A DNA stretch of 64,000 nucleotides from Hydrogenobacter hydrogenophilus (GTDB taxonomy: Bacteria > Aquificota > Aquificia > Aquificales > Aquificaceae): positions 62,001 through 126,000 of the forward strand of contig NZ_OBEN01000001.1 of the NCBI RefSeq assembly GCF_900215655.1, in the 5' to 3' direction. Position 1 is the first letter of the stretch. Every line of letters starts with the position of its first letter. Made by a program: the position numbers and the translations under genes. Shown one piece after another: positions 28,089 to 36,742 of this stretch. Below the pieces are notes generated by a model. That model worked only from the letters and a program-made list of their open reading frames with translations, did no database searches and was not told where the DNA came from.

Positions 28089-28107
28089 ATTATAATTATA
28101 CATTATA
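28089..28107 (-). promoter_or_regulatory. Three near-contiguous TATAAT boxes upstream of gyrA
   Basis: On the minus strand, perfect TATAAT hexamers occupy 28107-28102, 28100-28095 and 28094-28089. The last ends seven bases before the gyrA ATG, predicting a leaderless transcript; the others would give leaders of about 7 and 14 bases. The conserved repeat element at 28104-28125 abuts and partly overlaps the first hexamer. Confidence 0.6.
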
Positions 28108-28125
28108 CGCTCAGTAGAGAAATTA
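28104..28125 (-). repeat. Conserved 22/24-base element, copy 1 (gyrA side)
   Basis: The minus-strand sequence matches copies 2 and 3 in its first 14 bases (TAATTTCTCTACTG). It then differs by one base and a two-base deletion before ending in GCGTATA. It faces gyrA and runs directly into the TATAAT cluster. Together with copy 2 it forms outward-facing arms about 120 bases apart. Confidence 0.75.
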
Positions 28126-28198
28126 GTTTAAAGCTAAATTTAGAAACTCAAGGATAAAAGAGGCAAGAGGATAAAGCTCTTTAGTAAAGCTTTGTGCT

Positions 28199-28222
28199 TA
28201 ATTTCTCTACTGGGCGTGTATA
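28199..28222 (+). repeat. Conserved 24-base element, copy 2 (uvrA side)
   Basis: This segment is identical over 24 bases to 34116-34139 and nearly identical to the reverse complement of 28104-28125. It faces uvrA and is followed at once by TAGAAT and TATATT, candidate -10 boxes, about 10-16 bases before the uvrA ATG. The A/T-rich 70 bases between copies 1 and 2 contain no open frame that I can support. Confidence 0.8.
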
Positions 28223-28242
28223 GAATTATATTTTTTTATTTC

Positions 28243-31047
28243 ATGTACACTCACATCGTCATAAGAGGAGCAAGACAGCACAACCTAAAAAATATTAACC
28301 TTGACATACCCAAGAACAAGCTAGTGGTCATAACGGGACCTTCTGGAAGTGGTAAGTCTTCTCTGGCTTTTGACACCATATACGCAGAAGGGCAAAGAAG
28401 GTATGTGGAATCTCTCTCTTCTTACGCACGACAGTTTTTGGGTATGATGGAAAAGCCTGATGTGGATATCATAGAGGGCCTTTCTCCTGCCATAGCTATA
28501 GACCAAAAAACAACTTCCAAAAACCCACGCTCCACCGTAGGCACTGTTACTGAGATCTATGACTACATGAGAGTTCTGTGGGCAAACATAGGAAAACCTC
28601 ACTGTCCCATCTGTAAGAGATTACTTGAAGGTCTTTCTGCTCACGAGATGCTTGAAAAAATATGGGAAAAGTATAGACAAAGGCGTATCACCGTTCTTTC
28701 TCCCGTGGTCAGAGGTAAAAAGGGTGAGTTCAAAGAGCTCATAAAAGAGCTTTACATGAAAGGCTTTTCCAGAGTAAGGGTAGATGGTGAGTACAAAAGG
28801 ATAGAAGATGTGCCACCTTTGGAAAAAAACAGGAAACATAACATAGAGGTGGTTATAGACAGGCTAACTCTTGAAGAAGAAGAAAGAGCAAGGCTTCTTG
28901 GTGCTATAGAGAAAGCCCTTGAGCTATCGAAGGGACTTTTAATAATTGAGGATGTGGATAAAGGAAAAGAGGAGGTTTTCAGCGAAAGGCTCACCTGTCC
29001 AGATCACGGTTTTTCTTTGCAGGAGCTATCCCCAAGGCTCTTTTCTTTTAACTCACCTTATGGTGCTTGTCCCACGTGCAAAGGTTTGGGTGTAAAGTGG
29101 GAGATAGACACCAAGCTTCTTATAGATGAACAAGAGCCAGCAGTAGATGCCTTTAGGATAACCGAATCCTCCTTCTTTAACTACCTTAAGTATCCCATAT
29201 CCAACATACTCAGGCAGCTGGGCTACGATCCCAGAATACCCTTTAAGGACCTTCCTCAGAGCGTAAGGCATCTTCTACTCTATGGAGGTGAGGTAAAGGG
29301 AGCGGTATTTGAAGGAGTGGTCAAGCACCTTGAGAGAAGGTTTATGGAAGAAGATGCGGAAAGAATAAGGGAAGAGATAAATGAGTACATAAAGGAAAAA
29401 CCTTGTCCTACTTGTGGTGGTGCAAGACTGAGAGATGAGGCTCTTTCTGTGCTGGTAATGGGTAAAAACATTTGGGAAGTGTGTAATATGCCTGTATATA
29501 AGACAAAAGAGTTTTTTGAAAACCTAATTGAAAACTTAACGGGTAGGGATTACATAATAGCGGAAAAGCTCATAAAAGAGATCACCGACAGACTTGGCTT
29601 TTTGGTAGATGTGGGGCTTGATTACCTTGACCTCGCAAGGTCTGCGGATACTCTTTCTGGTGGAGAGATGCAAAGGATCAGACTTGCAACCCAGATAGGT
29701 TCCAAACTCACGGGCGTCCTTTATGTGCTTGACGAACCCTCCATAGGATTACACCCAAGGGACACGCAAAAGCTCATAAGAACCTTGAAGCATCTGAGAG
29801 ATCTGGGCAACACGGTCATAGTGGTGGAGCACGATCCAGAGACTATAATGTCTGCTGATTGGATCATAGATATGGGTCCGGGTGCAGGAAAGCATGGGGG
29901 TCAGGTAGTAGCGCAGGGCACAGTAGAGGACATAATGGCTCATCCTCATTCCCTTACGGGTGCTTACCTCTCGGGAAGGCTCACTATAGAAGTCCCTCAA
30001 AAGAGGAGAAGACCCACGGGCAAGTGGATAAGGATAGTGGGGGCAAAAAAGCACAACCTTAAAAACATTACTGTTGAGATACCTTTGGGACTTTTTGTGT
30101 GTATCACTGGCGTATCAGGTAGCGGAAAATCAACACTCATATACGACATCTTGTGGAAGTATGCAAAAGCGGTCTTTTACGAAGGTGAAGGAGAAATAGA
30201 TGGTTTTGAAAGGATAGAGGGGCTTGAACACATTGACAGAGTAATAAACGTAGATCAATCTCCTATAGGAAGGACACCTAGGAGCAATCCTGCCACTTAC
30301 ACCAAGCTTTTTGACCTTATAAGGGATCTCTTTGCAAGCACACCAGAAGCCAAGGCAAGGGGCTATACCGCAGGAAGGTTTTCCTTCAATGTAAAGGGAG
30401 GCAGGTGTGAAGCATGTCAAGGTGAAGGTGTTATAAAAGTCGAAATGCACTTCTTACCACCTGTTTATGTAACCTGCGATGTGTGTAAAGGAAAAAGGTA
30501 TAACAAAGAAACCTTGGACATTCTCTTCAAAGGCAAGAATATAGCGGAAGTGCTTGACATGACAGTGGATGAGGCTTACGAGTTTTTCTACCACCACACA
30601 GCTATAAGAAGGAAGCTTGAACTTTTAAGAGATGTGGGGCTTGGCTACATAAAACTTGGACAGCCTGCAACAACCCTTTCGGGCGGGGAGGCACAGAGAA
30701 TAAAGTTAGCCAGAGAGCTTTCCAAGAAAGACACGGGAAGAACACTTTACCTTCTTGATGAACCCACTACTGGGCTTCACATGGACGATGTGAAAAAGCT
30801 CATCCATGTCCTTCAGAGACTTGTGGAAAAGGGCAATACGGTGGTGGTCATAGAGCACAACATGGATGTGATAAAGTGTGCCGACTGGATAATAGACATG
30901 GGACCAGAAGGTGGTGAAAAGGGCGGTCAGGTGGTAGCTTTTGGCACACCAGAGGAAGTGTCAGAAAACCCAAATTCTTACACAGGCTTGTACCTAAGGA
31001 GTTATCTCTCTCATGTGCCTTCTGGTAGTAGCTCTATGATGAGGTAA
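28243..31047 (+). CDS. uvrA: Excinuclease ABC subunit A
   Basis: UvrA detects DNA damage in nucleotide excision repair. The 934-residue protein has two ABC cassettes: Walker [11 protein letters not shown] and [10 protein letters not shown], signatures LSGGEMQRI and LSGGEAQRI, and Walker [10 protein letters not shown] and LLDEPTTGL. The zinc modules [27 protein letters not shown] and [18 protein letters not shown] are also present. The start [17 protein letters not shown] is typical; an upstream in-frame start has no family support. The 3' end overlaps the ArsA-like gene by 37 bases tail to tail. Confidence 0.97.
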   Translation: MYTHIVIRGARQHNLKNINLDIPKNKLVVITGPSGSGKSSLAFDTIYAEGQRRYVESLSSYARQFLGMMEKPDVDIIEGLSPAIAIDQKTTSKNPRSTVGTVTEIYDYMRVLWANIGKPHCPICKRLLEGLSAHEMLEKIWEKYRQRRITVLSPVVRGKKGEFKELIKELYMKGFSRVRVDGEYKRIEDVPPLEKNRKHNIEVVIDRLTLEEEERARLLGAIEKALELSKGLLIIEDVDKGKEEVFSERLTCPDHGFSLQELSPRLFSFNSPYGACPTCKGLGVKWEIDTKLLIDEQEPAVDAFRITESSFFNYLKYPISNILRQLGYDPRIPFKDLPQSVRHLLLYGGEVKGAVFEGVVKHLERRFMEEDAERIREEINEYIKEKPCPTCGGARLRDEALSVLVMGKNIWEVCNMPVYKTKEFFENLIENLTGRDYIIAEKLIKEITDRLGFLVDVGLDYLDLARSADTLSGGEMQRIRLATQIGSKLTGVLYVLDEPSIGLHPRDTQKLIRTLKHLRDLGNTVIVVEHDPETIMSADWIIDMGPGAGKHGGQVVAQGTVEDIMAHPHSLTGAYLSGRLTIEVPQKRRRPTGKWIRIVGAKKHNLKNITVEIPLGLFVCITGVSGSGKSTLIYDILWKYAKAVFYEGEGEIDGFERIEGLEHIDRVINVDQSPIGRTPRSNPATYTKLFDLIRDLFASTPEAKARGYTAGRFSFNVKGGRCEACQGEGVIKVEMHFLPPVYVTCDVCKGKRYNKETLDILFKGKNIAEVLDMTVDEAYEFFYHHTAIRRKLELLRDVGLGYIKLGQPATTLSGGEAQRIKLARELSKKDTGRTLYLLDEPTTGLHMDDVKKLIHVLQRLVEKGNTVVVIEHNMDVIKCADWIIDMGPEGGEKGGQVVAFGTPEEVSENPNSYTGLYLRSYLSHVPSGSSSMMR

Positions 31048-32204
31048 TCTCCTTCTATCTTTGCGGAGACAGGATCGTAGTTTCTTAGCTTTCTTGGAAG
31101 CATTATGTGGCTCTTGAAGTTTCTCCATCTTACGGTGATCTCACCGTCAGCTTTTAGGACACTTAGTCCCTCTTTTGTTAAAAAGGGTGCTCTGAGCCTT
31201 ACAAAATACTTATCCTTTTCCTGCAGGAACTCATAAGGCTTTTCCTTGAAAAACGCATGAGATGGGTCTTTATCTCCGTATATGAGATTAGCGAGGATGC
31301 TGAGCTTTTCAAGACCAACCACCTCGTCCTCAAGCATGGGAACGGTAAATATGGGAACAGGAGCAAACAGCGCCTTTATGTCCTCCAGATACTTTCTTTG
31401 CATAGATACCCATTTGTGAAAGGTGTTGCACTCTTCTGCTTCTGTTGGTAGAACTTTATTTACAATAACTGCGTCCACATTTACACCAAAGAGATTGAAG
31501 TATAAAAAAGCTCTCTGGCTCTCTTTGAGCACCATCTTCTCAGGATTTGCAACTAATCTAACAGATGTTATTTCAGGGTCTATAAGTATCTCATCCACAC
31601 CTTTGAGTTTTTCGTAAAAGTTTTCCAAAGCCTGAAAGTAAGAGTCATCGGGTATAGGTACGTCTGTTATCCTTCTTGCCACAGGCCTTGCCACCCTAAA
31701 GATGGTTCTTTCCACATTAAACACTTTCTTCATATACCACTTTAGAACTGTAGGCATGGACACAAAGCGCAAAGACTCACCAGTGGGAGGAAGGTCAAGC
31801 ACAAGCACATCAAACTCTCCTTCTTTGTAATACTTGTTTACATAAAGTAGGCTGGTCACCTCTTCCATACCTGGGAGAATGGCAAGCTCCTCTGATACCA
31901 CTTTGTCAAGCCCCGTTGTGTTAAAAAGAAGCTCCAAAAATCTGTACACATCTCCCCAATACCTGTCTATCTCTTCCTGTATGTCTATCTCCTGAATGTA
32001 AAGTTTGTCATTTATCTTTATGGGGAGGCCCCTTGCCTTAATCTTTTCACTCTCTGGAATGTCAAAGGCATCACCCAAGCTGTGAGCAGGGTCCAAGGAT
32101 ACCACTATGGTCTTATAACCCAGCTGTGAAAGTCTGTAGGCGGTAGATGCAGATATGGTGGTTTTCCCTACACCACCTTTTCCGGAAAATAAAATGACTC
32201 TCAT
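31011..32204 (-). CDS. ArsA/Get3-family ATPase
   Basis: A 397-residue cytoplasmic ATPase with the deviant Walker [10 protein letters not shown] (about 8-16), the switch I segment [13 protein letters not shown], and [16 protein letters not shown] helical client-binding region is followed by a C-terminal beta domain (about 310-397). This single-domain form resembles Get3/ArsA-like proteins rather than a two-domain ArsA. It is not next to the arsC locus, and the only arsB here is a pseudogene, so arsenite transport is unlikely; the client is unknown. ATG 32204 gives the family N-terminus; a TAAAAT ends 8 bases upstream. Confidence 0.88.
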   Translation of the reverse strand: MRVILFSGKGGVGKTTISASTAYRLSQLGYKTIVVSLDPAHSLGDAFDIPESEKIKARGLPIKINDKLYIQEIDIQEEIDRYWGDVYRFLELLFNTTGLDKVVSEELAILPGMEEVTSLLYVNKYYKEGEFDVLVLDLPPTGESLRFVSMPTVLKWYMKKVFNVERTIFRVARPVARRITDVPIPDDSYFQALENFYEKLKGVDEILIDPEITSVRLVANPEKMVLKESQRAFLYFNLFGVNVDAVIVNKVLPTEAEECNTFHKWVSMQRKYLEDIKALFAPVPIFTVPMLEDEVVGLEKLSILANLIYGDKDPSHAFFKEKPYEFLQEKDKYFVRLRAPFLTKEGLSVLKADGEITVRWRNFKSHIMLPRKLRNYDPVSAKIEGDYLIIELLPEGT

Positions 32205-32241
32205 AGGTAAATATTTTAGTGTTCCTGTGTGTAGATGGCAA

Positions 32242-32270
32242 TTGAAAATTATTTGCAGATAATATATAAT
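32242..32270 (+). promoter_or_regulatory. Promoter of the cytochrome c peroxidase gene
   Basis: TTGAAA (32242-32247), 17 bases, TATAAT (32265-32270) is the best sigma-70 type match in this part of the window. It is followed by a conventional leader with AAGGAGGTG (32278-32286) before the ATG at 32293, in contrast with the leaderless pattern elsewhere. Confidence 0.75.
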
Positions 32271-32292
32271 GATGTTTAAGGAGGTGAAAGGC

Positions 32293-33363
32293 ATGAGAAA
32301 AAAGGTAGTCATAGCGGTAGCGGGGAGTTTATTCCTTTTGGGTGCAAGTAAGTCCGAGGATGTAAAGCTACTGGAAGAGGCAAAAAGATACTTTCAACCT
32401 CTTCCAAAGGTAGCAGATAGTAAGGAAAATCCCATCACCCCAGAAAAGGTAAGACTCGGAAAGATGCTTTATTACGACCCTAGGCTCTCAAAGAGTGGTT
32501 TAATAAGCTGCAATACCTGTCATAATCTTGCAACCTACGGTGTAGATAACCTACCCACCTCTGTAGGACACAGGTGGCAGATAGGTCCTAGGAATGCTCC
32601 TACTACGCTCAATGCTGCACTTCACATAGCCCAGTTTTGGGACGGAAGAGCAAAGGATGTGGAAGAGCAGGCAAAAGGACCTATACTCAACCCAATAGAG
32701 ATGGCTATGGACTCACCTCAGGAAGTGATCCAAAGGCTTAGCACCATTCCCGAGTATGTAGAACTCTTCAAAAAAGCCTTTCCTAACGATAAAAATGCTC
32801 TAAGCTATGACAATGTAGCAAAAGCTATAGGAGCCTTTGAAAGAACCCTTATAACTCCTTCAAGGTTTGACAAGTTTTTACAGGGAGATGTTAACGCTCT
32901 TACGAAAAAAGAGAAAGAAGGACTAAAAACCTTTATAGAAGTAGGCTGTGCTGGTTGCCACAACGGTCCAGCTTTAGGCGGTAATATGTTTATGAAATTT
33001 GGTGTTGTAGAAGCTTATTGGGAAGCAACGAGAGACTTTGTCACTTTGGATAAACCTACCGTGCCGGTAGATGTGGGAAGGTTTGCGGTAACTCACAAAC
33101 AAGAGGATCTTTATGTTTTTAAAGTTCCTTCTTTGAGAAATGTGTCAAGGACCTATCCTTACTTTCACGACGGTTCCGTTTGGAGCTTAGAAGATGCTGT
33201 GCAGGTTATGGCAAAGGTACAGTTAGGCAAAGAGCTTAATAAAGATCAGGTAGAAAAAATTGTTGCCTTTTTGAAAACCTTAGATGGAGAGATTCCAAAA
33301 GATGCACTGGAAGTGCCTATACTCCCAGCATCAACATCTAAAACGCCAAAACCTGTTAGATAA
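32293..33363 (+). CDS. ccp: Dihaem cytochrome c peroxidase
   Basis: This periplasmic enzyme reduces hydrogen peroxide with electrons from cytochrome c. The 356-residue protein has an N-terminal export signal (about 1-20) and two c-haem sites, CNTCH (C73, C76, H77) and CAGCH (C219, C222, H223). It also has the conserved QFWDGRAKDVEEQAKGP segment and a C-terminal FHDGSVWSLEDAV. It has its own promoter and is followed by an intrinsic terminator, so it is a single-gene unit. Confidence 0.95.
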   Translation: MRKKVVIAVAGSLFLLGASKSEDVKLLEEAKRYFQPLPKVADSKENPITPEKVRLGKMLYYDPRLSKSGLISCNTCHNLATYGVDNLPTSVGHRWQIGPRNAPTTLNAALHIAQFWDGRAKDVEEQAKGPILNPIEMAMDSPQEVIQRLSTIPEYVELFKKAFPNDKNALSYDNVAKAIGAFERTLITPSRFDKFLQGDVNALTKKEKEGLKTFIEVGCAGCHNGPALGGNMFMKFGVVEAYWEATRDFVTLDKPTVPVDVGRFAVTHKQEDLYVFKVPSLRNVSRTYPYFHDGSVWSLEDAVQVMAKVQLGKELNKDQVEKIVAFLKTLDGEIPKDALEVPILPASTSKTPKPVR

Positions 33364-33370
33364 GTTCTTC

Positions 33371-33394
33371 GGTGGCTGTGTGCCACCTTTTTTT
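33371..33394 (+). terminator. Intrinsic terminator after the peroxidase gene
   Basis: A six-pair stem GGTGGC/GCCACC (33371-33376 and 33382-33387) with a five-base loop is followed by seven T residues (33388-33394). It starts eight bases after the peroxidase stop codon. It is the only clear hairpin-plus-T-tract terminator I found in the window. Confidence 0.85.
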
Positions 33395-33399
33395 CATTT

Positions 33400-34038
33400 A
33401 TGATACTCTTAGATAGGTGTATTAGGTACGTATACGAAAGGGTTTATGGTGAGAGGTTTTACAGGTGCAACTGGGATGTGGACCTGAACTTAACGGTAAG
33501 TGATACAACTTTTGTAGTTTGCGATACAGAAACCACGGGTCTTGACATAAAAAAAGATGAGCCTATAGCCATAGGTGCTCTAAAAATAAGAGCTCTTCAC
33601 TTGGATCTCTCCGAAAAATTTTACAGACTGCTAAAACCCAAAAAATTACCAGATAGATCCTCTATTGAAATCCATGGTATAACACCTTCTGACCTTACAT
33701 CTGTTTACACACAGGAAGATGTAGGTAAGGATCTTTTGAATTTTGCAAAGGGTAGTGTGCTGGTAGGCTACTTTTTCCATTTTGACCTTGAGATGATAAG
33801 AAAGCTCCTCAAAGATCTTTGCCCTTCTATATTCTTACCGTATTTTATTGATGTACTTGACCTTTACCCAGGTGAAAAGCCTTCTGATATGGAGAGTATG
33901 CTTTCTGCTCTCGGAATTCCCTTAAGTGCTCGTCATTCTGCTTTAGAGGACGCCTACATGACCGCTCTTATATTCCTCAAACTTATAAAGCCTTATGAAA
34001 AGAAAAAACTCAAGGCTGTTCCACTTAGAGTGCTCTAA
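33400..34038 (+). CDS. DEDDh 3'-5' exonuclease (DNA polymerase III epsilon-like)
   Basis: This 212-residue protein has the exonuclease motifs in order: DTETTGL (Exo I, about 46-52), the HFDLEMIRKL segment (Exo II) and ARHSALEDAYMTA (Exo III with H and D). It has extra residues at both ends relative to the minimal domain. It could be a stand-alone proofreading subunit or a repair exonuclease. The ATG lies six bases after a terminator, so the promoter would have to overlap that terminator, or expression depends on read-through. Confidence 0.88.
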   Translation: MILLDRCIRYVYERVYGERFYRCNWDVDLNLTVSDTTFVVCDTETTGLDIKKDEPIAIGALKIRALHLDLSEKFYRLLKPKKLPDRSSIEIHGITPSDLTSVYTQEDVGKDLLNFAKGSVLVGYFFHFDLEMIRKLLKDLCPSIFLPYFIDVLDLYPGEKPSDMESMLSALGIPLSARHSALEDAYMTALIFLKLIKPYEKKKLKAVPLRVL

Positions 34039-34115
34039 TAAAACTACACAACCTCTATAATCCCCCACGGTGGGCTAAAAACAAGACTTTTTGCTGTCTC
34101 TCTCTTGGCTTTCTC

Positions 34116-34139
34116 TAATTTCTCTACTGGGCGTGTATA
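34116..34139 (+). repeat. Conserved 24-base element, copy 3 (outside the TnpB element)
   Basis: The segment is identical over 24 bases to 28199-28222. It is followed by TATTAT, a possible -10 box, but no gene begins within the distance seen at the gyrA and uvrA copies. It lies 27 bases before the left-end hairpin of the mobile element. The target gene may have been separated from it by the insertion. Confidence 0.78.
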
Positions 34140-34166
34140 TTATTTATAGAAGACCGCTTTCTAAAA

Positions 34167-34187
34167 CCTCGTATCTATGATGCGAGG
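34167..34187 (+). repeat. Left-end hairpin of the TnpB element
   Basis: CCTCGTAT and ATGCGAGG flank a five-base loop, with one G-T pair in the stem. The same structure occurs at the right end (35645-35665) in the same orientation, as expected for subterminal hairpins recognised by TnpA-type transposases. Confidence 0.7.
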
Positions 34188-34331
34188 ATACAGAAAGCCT
34201 GCATTAACAGTTTAAAATTATTTTGCACGTAATATAGTTAAACCATATAACAGTAATGAACATGTGAATTAGTTAAAGTCAAATCAATATAACATGACAT
34301 TGCAAAAATCAATCAGGAGGTATATCGAGGA

Positions 34332-35668
34332 ATGTCAGCAGCTATGAGATGCTTAACGATATCTTTAAGCAACCTTCCTGAGGAATACAAAATCGTTTTA
34401 GGATATCTTACTTATCACTCTGGAAGGCTTTACAATCAAGCGCTATACCTACTCAAGAACAGAGAGGCTAAAAACTAAAGGATAGCCTACACTTAAGAAA
34501 TCTTCAGTCAAGAACCGCTCAGATTGTTTTAGATGAGCTTGTAAGAGCCTACAAAAACGCTTTCAATGGTCATGCTAAGTTCCCCAAGTTCAGACCAAAA
34601 AATAAACCACATAGAACCTTGACCTACGATAGCACTGGCTTTAAGGTGGTGGGAACTAAGATTAGGCTTTCTCTTTCCAAAGAGCTAAGAAACTGGTTAA
34701 AGGAAAAGCACTCTATAGAACTTACATACCTTTGGATTGAAACAGGACTGGAGCTTGACCCAAGATTGATTAAGAATGTCTAGATAGTCCCAAGAGCTAA
34801 AGAATTTGAACTGCATATTATCTATGAAAAACCACAGACGGAAGCAAAAACCATTAAAACTGATAAGGTAATGGTTTTAGACCCAAACTCTTCTAATTTC
34901 TTTGCAGTTGTAATAGAAGGAGTTTCTGAGCCTTATCTGATTGATGGGAAAGGGCTAAAGAGTTTGCTAAGGAAGTATCTAAAGAAGATTGCAGAGCTCC
35001 AGAAGAGGTTAGACGGAGCTAAGAAGAAAGGATTTGAAACGCATCTTTTGGAAGAGAGGCTTTCAAAAACTTGGCTAAAGATAAAGAGATTACTTAAACA
35101 CTACGCACACACAGTATCGAACCTTATTTTGGAACTTGCACTAAAGCATGGAGTTAAGAAAATCTATGTAGGAGATGCGGTAAAGAACAAGAACAAAGAA
35201 AGCAAGCTAAGTAGCATAGTAGATCAGATATGGAAATTGCTTCCACATGGAAAAGTCAAAGAGTGTTTGGAATACAAAGCTAAAGAGTATGGAATAGAAG
35301 TTGAATACATCTCAGAACATTTTACTTCAGGTGTGGATAGTTCCATAGATGGGACTGTTTGCAAAGAAGCTTACACACCTGAAGCAAGAGTAAAGAGAGG
35401 ACTATACAAAACAAAGCTTTTAGGCTATCTAAACGCAGACATTAATGCATGCAGAAACTTTCTCAAGAAGCTTGGAAAGTTTGACCTAATAAGTGGAGTA
35501 GGAAAGCCTGTAAGGTTGAGAGTTTTTTACAAGCTAAAAGGTAGCTCCGCTATCCTGCTATACGGTAGGATAGGTAGGAGTAGGGGCAGTGTGAACCTGC
35601 CTGTGGTGATAAGGGACACCATAAGTGTCCAAACTCACCCAAAGCCTCGGATCTGTGATACGAGGTAG
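34332..35668 (+). pseudogene. tnpB: tnpB, interrupted by a frameshift and an amber codon
   Basis: The intact 5' frame from ATG 34332 reads into a TAA at 34476. The homologous reading resumes one frame over, consistent with loss of one A from the A-run at 34470-34474. That frame meets TAG at 34781 (a CAG to TAG change would explain it), then is open to 35668. RuvC-like motifs remain: VLDPN at 34877, VGDAV (aspartate where most TnpB have glutamate) and NADINACRN. The usual CxxC zinc ribbon is replaced by an EHFTSGVDSS segment, as in one TnpB branch. The last 40 codons run through the candidate omega RNA and may not be real protein. Confidence 0.85.
35550..35665 (+). ncRNA. Candidate omega RNA (TnpB guide RNA scaffold)
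   Basis: Four hairpins follow one another at the 3' end of tnpB: 35550-35558 with 35565-35573 (including one G-U pair), 35585-35589 with 35597-35601, 35614-35619 with 35625-35630, and the element-end hairpin 35645-35665. TnpB guide RNAs are made from this position, overlap the end of tnpB and carry the flanking DNA beyond the right end as guide. Structure and position support the call; expression is not shown. Confidence 0.55.
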
Positions 35669-35677
35669 TTCACAATA

Positions 35678-36742
35678 CTATTTTCTATTGATGTCTCTTA
35701 GAATCTCCTCAAGTAATGCCTGAGCCATCTCTTCTTCACTTACTCTGCGGATGGGTTTTCCTTCTTTAAAAAGCCACGCAAAACCTTTGCCACACGCAAG
35801 TCCTATATCTGCTTCCTTGGCTTCACCTATGGCATTAACCACACAGCCCATTATGGCTACTTTTATAGGTGTTTTTACTTCTTTTAATTTTTCTTCTACC
35901 TCCTTAACCACTTTTGGAAGGTCTACTTCTATCCTTCCGCATGTGGGACACGCTACTATTTCCACACCGCGCCTTCTTAGTCCCAAGGCTCTTAGGATTT
36001 CGTAAGCTGTTTTTATTTCCACCTCCGGGTCATCTGTTAGGGAAACCCTTACCGTATCTCCTATCCCCATGTAAAGGAGGATGCCTATACCTACTGAGGA
36101 CTTTATTATACCCTTTTGCCCCATACCTGCCTCTGTAATGCCTATATGCAGGGGTATGTCCGTTTGCTCTGCAAAAAGTTTGTTGGCTTTGATGTTTTCA
36201 AGCACATCGGAGCCTTTTATGGAAACCTTAAAGTTATAAAAACCCCATTTTTCAAACTTCTCGCTCCAGCGCATGGCACTTTCAAAGAGGGCCTGAGCAC
36301 ACGGGTAGCGGTACTTTTCCAGAAGGTCTTTCTCAAGAGAACCTGAGTTTACGCCTATCCTTATGGCTACATTCTTTACTTTTGCTTCTTGCACTATATC
36401 CCTTACTATCTCTTCCTTCCCTATGTTGCCGGGGTTTATTCTTATACCATGAACCCCCTTCTCCATGGACCTAAAGGCATAAGAAGGCGCAAAGTGTATG
36501 TCCGCTATCACTGGGATAGGAGACTTCTTTACTATCTCTTCAAGGGCATTAAGATCCTCTTCGTGTGGCACAGCAACTCTTATTAGTTCACAGCCTGCAC
36601 GAGCAAGCCTGTTTATCTGATCAAGAGTAGCGGGCACATCGTGCGTTTTGGTAGAAGTCATGGATTGCACCACTATGGGTGCGGAGCCACCTACTGGAAC
36701 CCAACCTACATTTATCTGACGGGTCTTTCGCCTTTGGATCAT
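35678..36742 (-). CDS. ispG: 4-hydroxy-3-methylbut-2-enyl diphosphate synthase
   Basis: IspG is the [4Fe-4S] enzyme converting MEcPP to HMBPP in the MEP isoprenoid pathway. The 354-residue protein has the N-terminal barrel (VQSMTSTKTHDV, GIRINPGNIG) and the cluster-binding cysteines in VACPTCGR and MGCVVNAIGEA. The plain 350-residue form matches most bacteria. Its ATG overlaps the nadA stop by four bases. Confidence 0.97.
   Translation of the reverse strand: MIQRRKTRQINVGWVPVGGSAPIVVQSMTSTKTHDVPATLDQINRLARAGCELIRVAVPHEEDLNALEEIVKKSPIPVIADIHFAPSYAFRSMEKGVHGIRINPGNIGKEEIVRDIVQEAKVKNVAIRIGVNSGSLEKDLLEKYRYPCAQALFESAMRWSEKFEKWGFYNFKVSIKGSDVLENIKANKLFAEQTDIPLHIGITEAGMGQKGIIKSSVGIGILLYMGIGDTVRVSLTDDPEVEIKTAYEILRALGLRRRGVEIVACPTCGRIEVDLPKVVKEVEEKLKEVKTPIKVAIMGCVVNAIGEAKEADIGLACGKGFAWLFKEGKPIRRVSEEEMAQALLEEILRDINRK

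Larger units (their letters stand above)
34039..34331. other. Non-coding stretch between the exonuclease gene and the tnpB remnant
   Basis: These 293 bases hold the third copy of the 24-base element (34116-34139), the left-end hairpin of the TnpB element (34167-34187) and a promoter-like pair TTGCAC, 17 bases, TATAAC (34223-34228 and 34246-34251). A ribosome-binding site AGGAGGT is at 34316-34322. No other coding frame is supported. The part from 34200 to 34315 is strongly A/T-rich. Confidence 0.7.
34160..35668 (+). mobile_element. Decayed TnpB-only element of the IS200/IS605 (IS1341) type
   Basis: The unit holds a broken tnpB bounded by two related hairpins in direct orientation: 34167-34187 and 35645-35665 (18 of 21 bases identical, both CCTCG...CGAGG). 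Direct, imperfect hairpins at both ends and absence of terminal inverted repeats fit this superfamily. No tnpA is present, so movement would need a transposase in trans. Exact ends cannot be fixed without an empty site. The right end stops about 10 bases from the ispG stop codon. Confidence 0.75.

Noticed and set aside
28104-28222. Classification of the gyrA-uvrA gap as a definite MITE
   Set aside because: The outward-facing near-identical arms look like terminal inverted repeats, but no target-site duplication is visible and each arm abuts a promoter. The data equally support a duplicated operator, so it is listed as repeats only.
34066-34080. CCCCCACGGTGGGC palindrome as a terminator of the exonuclease gene
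   Set aside because: The stem CCCAC/GTGGG leaves a loop of one base and is not followed by a T-tract, so it is unlikely to terminate transcription.
34050-34140. CRISPR array or leader around the 24-base repeat
   Set aside because: The repeat occurs singly at distant sites, with no regularly spaced copies and no cas genes in the window.
34871-35668. An intact 265-residue transposase-like gene
   Set aside because: The ATG at 34871 lies in the middle of the TnpB homology. The upstream part is present but disrupted, so this is the 3' piece of a pseudogene rather than a full gene.
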